A DNA stretch of 64,000 bases from Lamellibrachia columna (lineage: Eukaryota; Annelida; Polychaeta; Sabellida; Siboglinidae): the NCBI GenBank assembly GCA_963662155.1, contig OY759263.1, forward strand, positions 42,462,969 through 42,526,968, written 5' to 3'. Position 1 is the stretch's first letter. Every line of letters begins with the position of its first letter. The translations under genes were made by a program, and so were the position numbers. Shown here piece by piece: positions 47,970 through 59,923 of the stretch. The notes beneath the pieces were generated by a model, which ran no database searches, was not told where the DNA came from, and worked only from the letters and a program-made list of their open reading frames with translations.

Positions 47970-49235
47970 CTTCTGTCAATGGCTCCGGAATAGGCTAGCG
48001 GAAATGATCGACATCCTTTAGAGCCCACCACAACATGTTCTGTCTCACAATTGCATGCGCTGGCACTATAGTTTCATCACATCCATTACTCGTCGCACTA
48101 TGCCTGCATAGTGTCAACCGCAATTCGTATACTGCCGTGTAGAGGCCTTCAGAGGCCATCGGAACCTGTTCTGTCCCACAATTTACACGCACTGCATCGC
48201 CACAGTTTCTTTCGTCACATCCATGACTGGTCGCATTATGCCAGGGTAGATTTTACCATCGTACAAAATGGTTAGCCATTGACCAGTTCTGCAGCCTTCG
48301 AAGTCCTTGATGAGCTGAAATCGACTAGGTTTGGGTGGATCAGAACTGTTGTGTGCTCTCTATTGAGTTGCAGTGGTCTTAGAAGTACTGGACTCTTGGG
48401 TGGGTGTAGGCCTAGTAGGTGTAGCTTTCTCAGGTCCGACTTTGCTTTGTTTAGCTATTTTCTTTCTTTGGTGGGCATAACTCTGGTACAGCTTCCATGG
48501 CAACATCTGTCAGTGTTGGAGCTGCAACAACTGGTGTCAGAGGTGGCGTAGGGTGGTGCTGTCGTGCAATCACCATGACAATTGCTGTCAGTGCTGGGGT
48601 CAGAGGTGGCATAGGGTTGTGCTCTTGTATAGTCACCATAGCAACAGCTATCAGTGCTGGAGCTGCAACAGCTGGGGTCAGAGGTGGGATAGGGTTGTGC
48701 TCTTGTGCAGCTTCCTTGATTACATTAGTTACCGTAGCAGCAGAGAAGTCGGAGTCTTGGAATACGTATAATATTATGGTCAATGACCACTGACTTGCCT
48801 TCCTGAAGCCATTAACAGCATTCTGCCGCTTTTATGTACGCCACATTAAGAATTTCGGCGACTTGCCATGTTGTCACTGGTCTGCCTACATGTTCTCTCA
48901 TCCACATCCTCAATGCGTCATCGTAGTATTTCCCAAACGGTCCGAAAAAGGCCCCACCCAAAGGCTGGAATCGGTGAGTCGTGTGTGGCGGAACTGAGAC
49001 CATGAGCTTCCCGAGCCATCTCAGTTGGCTAAATTCTTTGTGTGGGACACGTGGCTATCGAGTACGAGCACAACAATATCCGCTTTCGTTGGTTTATCAA
49101 AATCTACGAAATGTCACAGCCAAGTTACAAATCTCTCATTGGACATCCAGCCTTTGCCCCCGGAGGTCCACCATTTGTCAGTTCTATTTTCATCCTCTTC
49201 CGTTTATATATGACAAAATACATTGGCATATACTG
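47970..49235 (-). pseudogene. Pogo-type transposase remnant (DDE_1) in Tigger B
   Basis: The minus strand reads KRKRMKIELTNGGPPGAK, a GWMSNERFVTWL-like stretch, VLVLDSHVSHTKNLAN, PPHTTHRFQPLGGAFFGPFG and VTTWQVAEILNVAYIKAA, then repeat monomers and the small C-terminal domain (to about 47970). This is the pogo/Tigger DDE_1 order. Frameshifts and stops are present. The upstream part, including the DNA-binding domain, is cut off by the MITE insertion at 49236. Confidence 0.85.
48505..48700. repeat. Three diverged monomers of the Tigger array
   Basis: CAGTGYTGGAGCTGCAACARCTGG and GTCAGAGGTGGSRTAGGG monomers homologous to the array at 37025-37915, but few in number and diverged. Confidence 0.85.
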
Positions 49236-49421
49236 CAGGTTCGGATCTAGGCTTGATGGCAGGGGGGGGTCTCAGTCAGTCGTAGTCAAATGTCATTCTT
49301 CTTACGAACCGGAGGGGGGGGGGCGACACATGTGTCGTTCTACTTACATAAGGGTTAATATTAGGCGGCTGCTAATAATTCAATGTTTACATTGACACTA
49401 ATTCCGATGTAGGCTTATATA

Positions 49422-51160
49422 GGGGAGACCGGGACTAGTCCGCCCCCGTGGACACTCTAATAGATCTGGAGACTGTATTTGTAGAGATAGAGGATCAGTT
49501 TCGGCCTTAAATTGAACGAAAATATCTTGTCCACATTTGTGCTATCAACAAATGCCAAAACTGTTACAAGCCAATATCCAAATATGACTCATAGTAGACC
49601 TACCCAAGCATGTGCAGACTTGCCTCATGTCGGGGCAAGTCCGCCCAGGGGCCGGGGCAAGTTCGCCCCACACGTACTTTAAGCAGCAAATACACAAGAA
49701 CAGTGCAGTTTTGTCTTATTTTTATGTCAAAAACGTCATGTTTGTGACACACATTTGTTAGAAACTTAAAGTCCTCACAAATTGCGTGGTATCTATGAAA
49801 TAAACCAGGCAAACAATAAAAAACGTTGGCACTGCATCGGCTAGAAAATGGTGAAATAAAATCTGGTTTCGTCACTTTTTTACTAGAAAATATCACCAAA
49901 GTGGACAATTGGAAGTCTTTATTAAAGTGCATGTTAATGTGTTTATGTTCACAAGTGATCCTGAGCATTTTACATCAGATATCTTAGGGACGAACTTGCC
50001 CCGTAGCACATAGGCGGACGTGCCCCAACACAGAGACATGTTTGGTGGGCGGCAACTAAATACCACCGACACTGGATAGAACAACAACGCAAGATCCAAA
50101 CAATATCTCTGATATAAGGGCCTTACTGAGCACTCTGAATATCTAACCAATGCCACTTATAAGTACTGAAATTTGATCGAAACAAAATAAAAAAATGCTT
50201 TCAGTCACCAAAATCAGTTTTCTAGTTCACAACTTTCCAGCCAGCAACTCGTGGAAGTCAGCTTTTCGCTGCATCAGTGTTTGAAATGAGTGAGGTCTGG
50301 GGGGTCCTGCCATAAGGCAAGAGGGACCTCCCATAAGAAAGAAAAATGTAAGCTTGGGGGGTCCCACATTTTATCGTTGTACCGGTGTAATTACCCTTCC
50401 GCTGTTGCACATGTTGCTGTGTGTGAGGCGACTCTGGTTCGTCTGTGCTAAAACTCGACGGTTTTCGCAGAACTCGACATTTTTCGCAGAATTCGATCGA
50501 TCTCACAGCAAGAACTCGACGGCTTTCGCAGAACTTGACGGTTTTTGCAGGACTTGACATCATTATGTTGGTAGTTTAGCTGATTCATTCAGCTCACTCT
50601 ATTGTCATTCAATTAATCTCTGTTAAAAACAGCTTAAATCATTCCACTCATACCATTGATGAGTGGGTGTTCTGCGGTTAAGGGCGCCATCTGTTGGGTG
50701 TCTGCAGTAATGCCACCAACGAGTATCTAGTTAAGGCATATTTTACATTGGCATTTTACTTCTCAGAATTAAAGAGCACTGTGTCTGCAAGCGCATTGCT
50801 CCGGTAACAATGGTTTAGACCACAATTTACAATTTAGTCATTTAGCAGACGCTCTTATTCAGAGCGACTTACAACAAGTGCATTCAATCTAATTTGGTAA
50901 AATAACTACAGGTCGAAATAACTAGATAGCAAGCAAGTTTTACACCAAAAAATAAGCGTTAATAGCCATTACAGTGCCTGAAAAGAAGATTTTTTGGGGG
51001 GGACCCCAAAGAGTCAGTGGTCATTTCGATAACTGCGCTGTATGTAGTTTGATGGTCATGTGACTAAATCGTGTGACCGAAATTACTAAATTCTGCAACG
51101 GCACGGAATAAAAGCCGGTTGGCGGACTTGCCCCGGGGGCGGACTAGTCCCGGTCTCCCC
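49422..51160. mobile_element. Element Z: TA-flanked non-autonomous transposon, 1739 bp
   Basis: Perfect inverted ends of 27 bp starting GGGGAGACCGGGACTAGTCC. Left flank is TA; the right flank TT is explained by one change of TA. It sits inside the CAG-ended MITE, whose second copy shows the empty site (TATATACGTTG). GGGGCAAGTYCGCCC motifs recur near both ends (49635-49670, 49998-50025, 51128-51140). A 122-codon minus-strand frame (49968-49600) has no familiar motif. Probably pogo- or mariner-related. Confidence 0.88.
50829..50880. repeat. Fish-type dispersed repeat core (hairpin) inside element Z
   Basis: TTTAGTCATTTAGCAGACGC followed by TCTTATTCAGAGCGACTTACA. GCTCT and AGAGC pair around TTATTC. 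To my knowledge this core is very common in bony-fish genomes as part of dispersed repeats. Confidence 0.65.
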
Positions 51161-51276
51161 TTCGTGTTCTTTTACCGTAATATTTGCCACGGACACAGGG
51201 GGGTCTAAGACCCCCTTTCATGGCCTAGGGGGGGGGGGGTCTTGAGACCCCTAAGACCCCCCTGGATCCGCTGCTG

Positions 51277-51584
51277 TACTGGTTCGAAATACTGGAATAC
51301 TAAAGTGATAAAGAATCATCTTGAAGATTGTGCATCGCTTCAAACCTTTAAAAAGAGAATCAAAGCACTAGCTTATTATTGATGAATGTATGAATGCTGA
51401 ATTATAATATATGGTAATAGTTTCATACAGCTAATATATATACTTATTACGAACAATTTATATTGTGAAGTGAATACTATGCTGCATAATAACCTCATTG
51501 TTGATATATTACACTACAAAGTTGTGGTTATGTGCCGTAGTCAGCAGTCAGATTATATTTAACCGGGTAGTCATATGAACTACG

Positions 51585-51664
<80 letters not shown>

Positions 51665-52020
51665 CACATATACATACGTATATACACATAACAACTGATC
51701 TAGTTTTACTGTAGTAAACTTGTAGTTCAACTGTCAACTTGTGAATGATGTACATCATCAAATGTAATACATATGGAGATGTCCTAGAATACTTTAATCT
51801 TATTACACTGCACATGTTCTAACAGTTTTGCACTACTGCACGATGCACTGTACATTAATGAATTATGTAAACAAGGATTTAAAAGTTATATTGCTTCTTT
51901 TCCATTGTCTTCGTTGATATATTCTATGCACCATGTGTATATGAAATGTATCATCATGAAGACAATAAATCATTATCATTGGCACTAAATTTATGTAAAT
52001 CCAAATAAAGTCTTTGAACT
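51277..52020 (+). mobile_element. 3' end of another LINE, with TA microsatellite
   Basis: A short frame (NHLEDCASLQTFKKRIKALA then stop near 51379) has the typical last residues of LINE reverse transcriptases of another family, followed by an AT-rich 3' region with a TA microsatellite (51589-51650). AATAAAGTCTTTGAA near 52005 may be its end. Confidence 0.5.
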
Positions 52021-52059
52021 GCCGACTTCCGGAATCTTGGTGCAGCAGCGGCTTAAAAT

Positions 52060-52740
52060 TGATGTAGAGAATTGACAGAAAAAAGTGGAATATCGAATAG
52101 AATAAGTATTACTATTGCATATATATTATACATAAACATATCATAGACATAAATTAGAAACAAGTTTTGTTAATTATTAGTCAGAGGCAGGATTTTAGAG
52201 TAAGTTAGTTCAGGACTCCGACAGGGAAGTCAGTGAGCGTTAATAGGGTTGTTTACCATTCGAAAATTTAGATAGCATAGTGAATAGTCAGAAACAGTGG
52301 AATATTGGTTAGAATAAGTATTACTATTACACATATACTATATACACAAACTTCTTATAGACATATATTAAGAAAGTGTTCTGGTTAACTGAGGCAGTAT
52401 TTTTCCCGGACTCAAATTCATCGAGCGATAATTGGGAGTTTGTTTATAGCGCGTAAATTAAACTGGTGTACCAAACTATCGTATACATTGTTAAATATAT
52501 ATTAGATAAAGTGATACATTTACATAAATTACATACATAAGGTAATATCTGACATAGTTGTAGTAAACGATTTCGGTAAAAAGAAATCAACAGCAGGATT
52601 TTAACGTAAGTTTGTTTACACTGACTTCGTTGTTTTGTTTACACAGTGTTCTCCGTATTCGCTAGGTGGCAGGCTCTTTTTTTTGCTCGTGCGAGCTCAG
52701 TAGAAAAGACATAGTTAGCAAGTATATTAGTCTAAAGTGT
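52060..52740 (+). promoter_or_regulatory. Tandem 5' region units upstream of CR1 ORF1
   Basis: Two to three units of about 200 bp repeat: GTGGAATATYG plus AGAATAAGTATTACTATT (52088 and 52299), GCATATAT / ACATATAC runs, and GCAGGATTTTARMGTAAGTT (52189, 52594). LINE 5' regions often carry such tandem promoter units; that role here is inference. Confidence 0.55.
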
Positions 52741-52807
52741 TCTTTTGAACACAAAAACAGCCTTATTCAAGGCTAACGTAGCAATTAGATTAAGTATAAA
52801 TTTTGTG

Positions 52808-54059
52808 ATGGCGCCGTGCAAACGGCATTTAAAGGCCATTAGGCATTTAATATGCAGTAGTTGCAGCAACTGGGTGGACTTCGTCAAGTCCGGATGTGAG
52901 AGGTCCTGGGCTGAGGTTCAGGCGGATAGTTTTAGTTTTGAGTGTAGGGGATGTACGAGGATGAAGGAACTTGAAGTGGAGTTAGAACAGCTGAGGCTGC
53001 TCGTTGTGGCAGTGGTGGGAAGGGAGCAGGTGGTTTGTGCCAGTGGTTCTGGTGAGGGGACAGTTGATAAAGAGGGGGAAGACGACGAGAGAGATGTTAG
53101 GGTGAACTCACCTCAGCCTGGGAGGAGGTTGAGAGGAGGTAAGGTGACCGGTAGTAGGGAGACAGGACGGAGGGAGACGGGACATAGGGAGACAGGACGA
53201 AAGGAGACGAGAAGGAAAGAAATGGGAGGGAAGACAAGTGGATCGAAGGAAAGGGGAGTGGGGGAGACAGTAGCGAAGGAGTCGGGGGGGGGAGGAGACG
53301 ATAGTTAAGGCGATGGGAGTGAGGGAGACGGGAGGGAAGGCGACGGGAGCACAAGTTAGCCAGGAGACGGGAGGGAAAGGTGAAATGTTGATGCGTGAGA
53401 GAGATCCTGATAACAGTCTGCCACCAAGTGACAAGGCTGCAGGACAGACTGTGATGGAGGGGATCCATCGGAAGAGCTATTCCGAGGCAGTGATAGAGGG
53501 GGTGAGAAAGAGAGCGAGGGTGTTTGTGGGGGACTCAATAGTTAGGAAGACCGACAGAGTCTTAAACTAGGGAGAGGACGTTGTAGTTTGCTTGCCTGGG
53601 GCCAAAATAGAGGCAATAACTGAGAGGGTAGAAAACATTGTGGGTTTGGGCAAGGGTGGATCTGTTTTAGTAAACGTAGGGACAAATAACGTAGAGAGGG
53701 AGGGTACAACTGCCATAGTTAGGAAATACAGGAATTTGGTCAGAACACTAAAGCAGACGCAGGTTGAGCAGGTAATACTGTCAGGGATTCTACCAGTTAT
53801 AGGAAGGAGGGGTCATAGATATCGAAATTGCCGGGGGATGGCAATTAACATGCTAGTCGAGAAGCTATGTAGAGAAGAGGAAGTGGGTTTTGTGGATTTG
53901 TGGGGAAGTTTTGTTGGAAGGGCTGATATGTACATGAAGGACGGGCTGCATCTAAGTGGAAAGGGGGCAGCAGTATTTGCGGAAGGGCTATCAGCAGCAG
54001 TAGACAGTGGTATGGGTAGCATAACGAATATTTTTGGTAGTCAACACTATTTAAACTAG
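52808..54059 (+). pseudogene. CR1 ORF1: zinc-finger, coiled coil and SGNH esterase, broken
   Basis: The start ATG at 52808 (MAPCKRHLKAIRHLICSSC) leads into a PHD-like Cys cluster (CSSCSNWVDFVKSGC, FECRGC), a short Leu/Glu coiled coil and a Gly/Arg/Thr-rich linker. A frameshift near 53300 in GGGAGACGGGA repeats is followed by the esterase block VFVGDSIVRKTDRVL, a TAG at about 53568, then VLVNVGTNNVERE, ILSGILPVIGRRG and the catalytic-type MYMKDGLHLSGKG. This is the known CR1 ORF1 layout. Two visible lesions. Confidence 0.88.
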
Positions 54060-54082
54060 AAGCGCAGGGGGGTTACTTAGAG

Positions 54083-56934
54083 ATGCCTCAAGCAGGACAA
54101 GAGGCTTCAAGCAGTACAGATAAGCCAATAACAAAATGTCCGAAAAACATGTCTAAAGCAGGTTATAGATGCGTGTGTTTAAATGCTAGGAGTATAATAA
54201 ATGAGAAAAACGAATTAAACATGATGGTAGAAGATATTGACCCTCACATAATTGGTATAACCGAATCATGGTCCAACACAGACATTACAGATGCTGAATT
54301 AGGATTGACAGGATACGGAATGTTTAGGAGAGATCGAATAGGAAGAAGGGGAGGGGGAGTTATTTTATATGTTAAAGAATCTATTCAGGCTTATGAAATA
54401 AAATTAGAAAGCGAAGCAGATTACGATGAAGCTGTTTGGTGCAAAATAGTTTCAGGAAATTCAAAATTAACTATTGGATTAGTTTACCGAATTCCAAGCA
54501 TAAACGAAGCGGATAACACAAAAATACAAAATGCTATAAAGGAAGTTAGTAAAGGGGAATGTACCATAATGGGAGATTTTAACCATGGACACATACAATG
54601 GAAATCTCTAGAGAGTACAGGGGGTGATGACCAACAATTTTTATTTTTAATTCAGGAGAGCTTCCTTACTCAGCACGTGCTAGAACCAACCAGGGGAGAA
54701 AATGTATTAGATATAGTTTTATCATCACAAAAAGAATTAGTCGACAATGTAAAAATACATGAACCATTGGGTAACAGTGACCACAATCAAATACATTTTG
54801 ACATCAACGTAAAATCAGAAAGTAAAAATAAAAAAACGTATAGGAGAAACTTCCACAAAGGTAACTATAAAGATATGAGAAAATACTTAGCAAAGCTAGA
54901 TTGGAATAACATGCTGATGAATAAGACCGCAATTGAATGTTGGAATATTCTAAAATATGAAATTGAAAGTATCATCGATAAATTTGTTCCCTTGAAAAAA
55001 CAAGGAAAACGGCCTAGAAAGAAACACTTGTCAAAAGAAGCTATTAGAAAAAATAGTGTTTAAGCAAACTATGTGGAGGGTTTATAGGCGTACCAGAAAG
55101 GATGAAGACTATACAAATTACAAAGAGGCACTTAACATAGCTACAACTGAAATTAGAAAATCTAAAAGAACCTTTGAAAAAAAATTGGCAGGTAATATAA
55201 AAAATGACAGCAAGAGTTTCTATGCTTATGTAAGGAGTAAACAGAACGTTCGAGATAAGGTCGGACCACTGGAAAACAACAGGGGAAACATAATTTCAGA
55301 GGGGTTTCAAATGGCAGAGGTCCTGAATGAGTATTTCAGCTCAGTATTTACCACAGAAGATATCAGCTCACTTCCAGTTCCATTTACTAAATTTGAGGGA
55401 AATAAATCAGAACATTTAGGGCAGTTATTTGTAACTCCTGTAATGATAGCAAACAAAATTAAGAAGATGAAAGATAATAAATCACCTGGAGTTGATGGGA
55501 TACCACCAAAACTGCTTAAGGAAATTGTTGAGCAAATTAGTACACCACTTGCAAAATTGTTTAACTTGTCACTAGAAGAAGGAATAGTTCCATCAGAATG
55601 GAAAGAAGCAAACATTCCGCCACAATTTAAGAAGGGATCGAGGAACGAGCCAGAATATTACAGACCAGTGAGTTTAACATCAGTTGTATGTAAATTACTC
55701 GAAACATTAATTAGAGACCACATGGTGGAATTCCTTGTAAAATATAATTTAATAAATACATCTCAACGTGGGTTCCTAAAAGCAAGGTCATGTCTAACCA
55801 ATCTCTTGTGTTTTTTTTAAGAAATTACAAAGTGGGTAGATGACGGGTCACCAGCGGATGTTGTCTACTATTTTCAGAAAGCTTTCGATAAAGTTCCACA
55901 CCAAAGATTGATACTTAAACTAAAAGCCCATGGTATAGGTAATGATGTAATCAACTGGATAGAAAAGTGGCTTACACACAGAAGACAGGGAGTAATAGTA
56001 GACGGTGAGATTTCAAACTGGAAATCGGTTTTGAGTGGGGTACCACAGGGATCAGTATTAGGCCCTATACTGTTTTTAATATATATAAATGATCTAGAAG
56101 ATGACATATCTAGCAAAGTACTCAAATTTGCAGATGACACAAAAGTATTCAGAAAGGTTACAAATGATACAGATAAACAAAGTTTACAGGATGATCTAGA
56201 TAAATTAGTTAAATGGTCAGAAAAATGGCAAATGTTATTCAATTTTGGGAAGTGCAAATGTATACACATAGGGCATGGAAACATGGACGAAGAATATAAA
56301 ATGGGGGATGCTGTACTAGGTAGAACCACACAAGAAAAGGACTTAGGAGTAACATTTAGTGCTGACATGAAAGTTTCAGAGCAATGTGGGATTGCTGCTT
56401 CAAAAGGAAATCAAATTCTAGGGCTAATTAGGAGAACTATCATGTATAGGGAGAAACAGCTAATTGTACCCCTGTACAAAGCAATAGTTAGACCACATTT
56501 GGAATATTGTATTCAAGCATGGAGGCCGTATCGTAAAAAGGACATAGACAAGCTAGAAAGAATACAACGAAGAGCAACCAAAATGATTCCAGAATTGAGA
56601 GACCTTAGTTATGAAAGTCGCTTATTACAATGTGGTTTGACAACACTAGAGACCAGGAGACTAAGACGAGACCAAATAGAAGTATTTAAAATAGTGAACG
56701 GTTATGAGGATGTTGATAGGAATATGTTCTTCAAACTTAAAGAAGGCAGTAGAACCAGAGGACACAAAGCAGCATTAGTTAAGGAGCAGTGTAGGTTGGA
56801 CATGAGAAAGTACTCTTTCTCACAGAGGGTGATAAATGAATGGAACAAACTGCCAAATGTGTTAATGCTAGTAGTGTGAATATGTTTAAAAATAGAATTG
56901 ACAGATATTTGGTAAGGTTGGGCTACACATAGAT
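54083..56934 (+). pseudogene. CR1 ORF2: endonuclease and reverse transcriptase, broken
   Basis: 54083-55063 encodes an AP-type endonuclease (CLNARSI, IIGITESW, GMFRRDRIGRRGGGVILYVK, MGDFNHGHIQWKSL, LGNSDHNQI). A frameshift in an A run near 55050 leads to the reverse transcriptase frame 55056-56879, with [47 protein letters not shown] and FADDTKVFRKV. A TAA interrupts at 55818. Motif A reads VVYYFQKAFDKV, so the catalytic Asp codon is deleted in frame, and about 4 bp are missing near 56858. This copy cannot make active enzyme. Confidence 0.93.
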
Positions 56935-57619
56935 GAGAAAATTGTTGGACTCTCGATAAGCCAATGGCTTCCTTGTCCACATTGCCATCTGGAACTTGTT
57001 GTTTGGGATGGAAATCTTGTTAAATCTTTGATAGTCCGAAACAATGTAAATTTACTTTCGACCAAACGTGTTCTGTTACAAGTTCCCTCGATTGGACCAC
57101 TTCCTTTATTTGCATTATTATAATTGCTCCCTTGTCTAGTATTACTTTCTGGTAATCAATAAACTGTGTTGGAATAATTACACACATGTAATGATGGCAT
57201 ACCTTTATGTGGGTCACTGGTCCAAGTGTGGCAACTGCAGTGGTCCAATCGTGGAATTTGACGTGTTAAATGTATTGCACTGTCATCACAAGCAGACGAC
57301 ATCCACTTTAATTTTTTTATTATCGCCACATACGTTGGGCTCCTACACTCTTGATGGACACACATTTTCGCCTGTAAATATGACCAAGGGTGCTGTACTC
57401 ATGACTATTCACAGCCTGATTATTATGTCGAGGACATAGAAAACCGACTTTCGGTGATACATATTTAAAAGTACTGCTATTTCGTCGAATCTTACCGTGT
57501 CACACGAAATGCCACTGATGAATAACATTATCGATAGAGGATGCCACGGTATACAGTCACATGGAATATACAGTACTGGACCGATCGAGGAACTGGTCCA
57601 ATCCCGGCAACTCTCCCTA

Positions 57620-59320
57620 TTTAGTATTGAGCGCACGTTGGATTTTCACATATTCAGTTTAGTATTAGTATGGAGAATAGTGGATTGTTAGATGTTAATG
57701 ATTCTGTTGAAGGCGTGCCGGTCCTTGGTCGGCCAACGCGGCGTCGCGCTATGTCGCGGTATAAGAATCGCTCATGTATAAACCCTTGCGAGACCGATTA
57801 GCCAGGCAAATTTGTGGATACGATTATGTTGATTGAATTGGGGATGGTCCCAATTTGACCGACATTCAACGACCGACAGCAGGTGCGCCCGTCGTGACCT
57901 TTCATCAAAGCTCAAAGTGGCGTTAGTCATGATCTATGTGAAATAAACATGACGCTCGCCTAATCATGTGACATGTCGGTCGCCTAATTTAACTGAGCTT
58001 TGTCATGCGATACAGTGTCACTCGACTAATTGGGGCACACATCGCTCGTGTAAACCGGCTTTAGTGTCAGCACGACTCACGAAACTACAACGATACCGTT
58101 TTGACACGTACCAATTGGTAACGTATTTCTTTACTGAACAAAGTAGCGTCACGAATACGCATTGAAACATAACAGTCCAGTCACTTTTGTCATAACACAA
58201 CTTGACATGTACGATGCATAGTAAAATGATCGATCTACATAATTATGGAAGCTAATATAGCATTGCCGCCTGCGTCCTGCTATTACATAAAGGCAGTCAT
58301 TTGACCCGTTTATACTAAGTGAAATATGGGGTGATATTAACATAATAATGCGATATAAAAAAAAGGTTAAAGTTTCCGTTGGGGGAAATCAAGGTCATTA
58401 AACTTTAATTGTGCAGCATAAACTAAATGTCAAGCACGTGTCCGTTACAGACAGCTGTCCGTTATGGTGCAGTTCCGCTATAGGACGCTGTTCTATAAAA
58501 AACAGCAACGCATAATAAGATTTGAAACTTGTCGATCAACAGATAGCACGACGAGTGTGCACGGCTTTGGTCCTATCGGTGGAAACAGACAGTCTCGACT
58601 ACCACACTATTTTCCAATAATACACAATAATATATTTTCGTTCCTTTCACAAACCGATTCACCGCACGCACATACATCACTCGTACTCGACAGCCTATTT
58701 TTCGGTCTCGATTGTACACACGCATTTACATATTACGGAACACCTACGTTCCGCCCAGACACACGCATGAACACGTACATGGGCACACACGCACGCACGC
58801 ATTCCAATAATGCACATGATATTTAATACTCACGCATGCACCGATTTTCGACACATGCACAGATTGATCGAAAAATATTAACATATATACATAACTAAAA
58901 TCAATATACAATAGCCTATGTCATGTTCCGGTGCGCGTAATATTCCGTAAAGATTGGTGACCTAAAACCATATACGTTTGCGTGCGTGCGTTTATAATAT
59001 ATTCCAAATAGCACTGTTGAGACGTTTTAATAATCAATATGGTTGTGCGATAACTTTGTTGGCAAACTAAGATTAATATCTTTGAGATGGCGGATACTAT
59101 AAAAGCATAATATTATTTAGGGTACAATCGGTGCTATTGAAACACACAGTCAGTTTCCCGGCCATCTTTGAGACCAGAATAGTTTAAAGCCGTCTGTAAA
59201 GGTTCGAGACGTTTTCCAGAAACTTTAATAATTCTACCCTTGCATTGTTTAGTGTACTGCACAACGAATACTATTCGCTAATAACAGGTGTCGATTTGCA
59301 GCGGTGCTTAGCAATGAATA
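57620..59320. other. Intergenic with a decayed MITE, no gene recognised
   Basis: GCTCGTGTAAACCGGCTTTA at 58045-58064 resembles the end of the AAGGCC-ended MITE at 62332-62645; a matching start was not fixed. Frames of up to 120 codons have no familiar motif. Confidence 0.45.
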
Positions 59321-59321
59321 G

Positions 59322-59558
59322 CTATATATATCCAGTAGTCGCTGGCACTGTTGGTGCTGTTCGCTGGAGGTAGGCTTGGTTTAGACAATCAGGGCTCCAG
59401 TTCGTTTCGTTGTCAGCCCGTCCTCGTCTTCCAACAAGGTCTCGACCCGTCTTCGCTGAAGCACGAATGATACAGTCATCAATTATGTCACGAACGTTAC
59501 CGTTATCTAAACGTATGCTTTCAAACAACAAAGCACAATAGAGAACCCATCAAACACA
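59322..59558 (-). other. Possible terminal exon, weak
   Basis: A pyrimidine-rich stretch precedes an acceptor near 59525, then an open frame (DNGNVRDIIDDCIIRASAKT) to a stop at 59322. Its phase does not follow directly from the exon at 59924-60046, so another exon would be needed. Confidence 0.25.
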
Positions 59559-59923
59559 GAACACACTACATTGAAAGCTTCAACATGTGTGTGGACGTGG
59601 TAGATAACATGTTCTGCCAAACGACCAAAAACATAAACAACAGAATATTTTATGGAAATTAATAAATGGTTAAAAATTAAAGATACCCACTGATAACACA
59701 TAAACAATGAACCACAATGACGTAATGTATTCTCTTCAGCAGTTGTCGGCTGCATACGACACCACAACTGCAGTCCAGTTAAAATTAGACAAATAAATCG
59801 TTTTCCGAGACACAGTTGAGCCAACTGGAGAGAAAACATACATTTTACCATTTTACTCAGTACGACGTGTTTATTTAAAATTCCGGAGCCAGCAAATATC
59901 CGTTATTGCCTCGCCATACCTAC

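Larger units (their letters stand above)
49236..51276. mobile_element. CAG-ended MITE (about 300 bp), split by element Z
   Basis: Ends CAGGTTCGGATCTAGG and, reversed, CAGCAGCGGATCCAGGGG. TACTG lies on both outer sides, possibly a 5-bp target duplication. The interior contains GACACATGTGTCGTTCTAC and runs of G. A second copy at 62684-62972 in opposite orientation lacks the internal insertion, so its length without Z is about 300 bp. hAT-like by its CAG ends; superfamily unproven. Confidence 0.85.
52060..57034 (+). mobile_element. CR1-type LINE, nearly full length
   Basis: 5' units, ORF1, ORF2 and the 3' end CTTGTTAAATC in order, about 5 kb, all plus strand. It shares the 3' end with the three truncated copies at 28, 33 and 35 kb, which makes four family members in the window. 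The 5' limit is uncertain. Confidence 0.88.
47431..57617. mobile_element. Pogo/Tigger-type transposon B, composite with nested insertions
   Basis: Left end GGGGAAGGTTGCCGGGATTG after TA (47429-47430). Right end, reversed, GGGAGAGTTGCCGGGATTGG before TA (57618-57619). Its own sequence is at 47431-49235 and about 57035-57617; the rest is later insertion: a CAG-ended MITE carrying another TA-flanked element, a LINE 3' piece and a nearly full-length CR1. It is more complete than copy A on the transposase side. Confidence 0.85.

Noticed and set aside
53097..53538. Minus-strand Ser/Pro/Leu-rich frames
   Set aside because: Antisense shadows of the low-complexity linker of CR1 ORF1.
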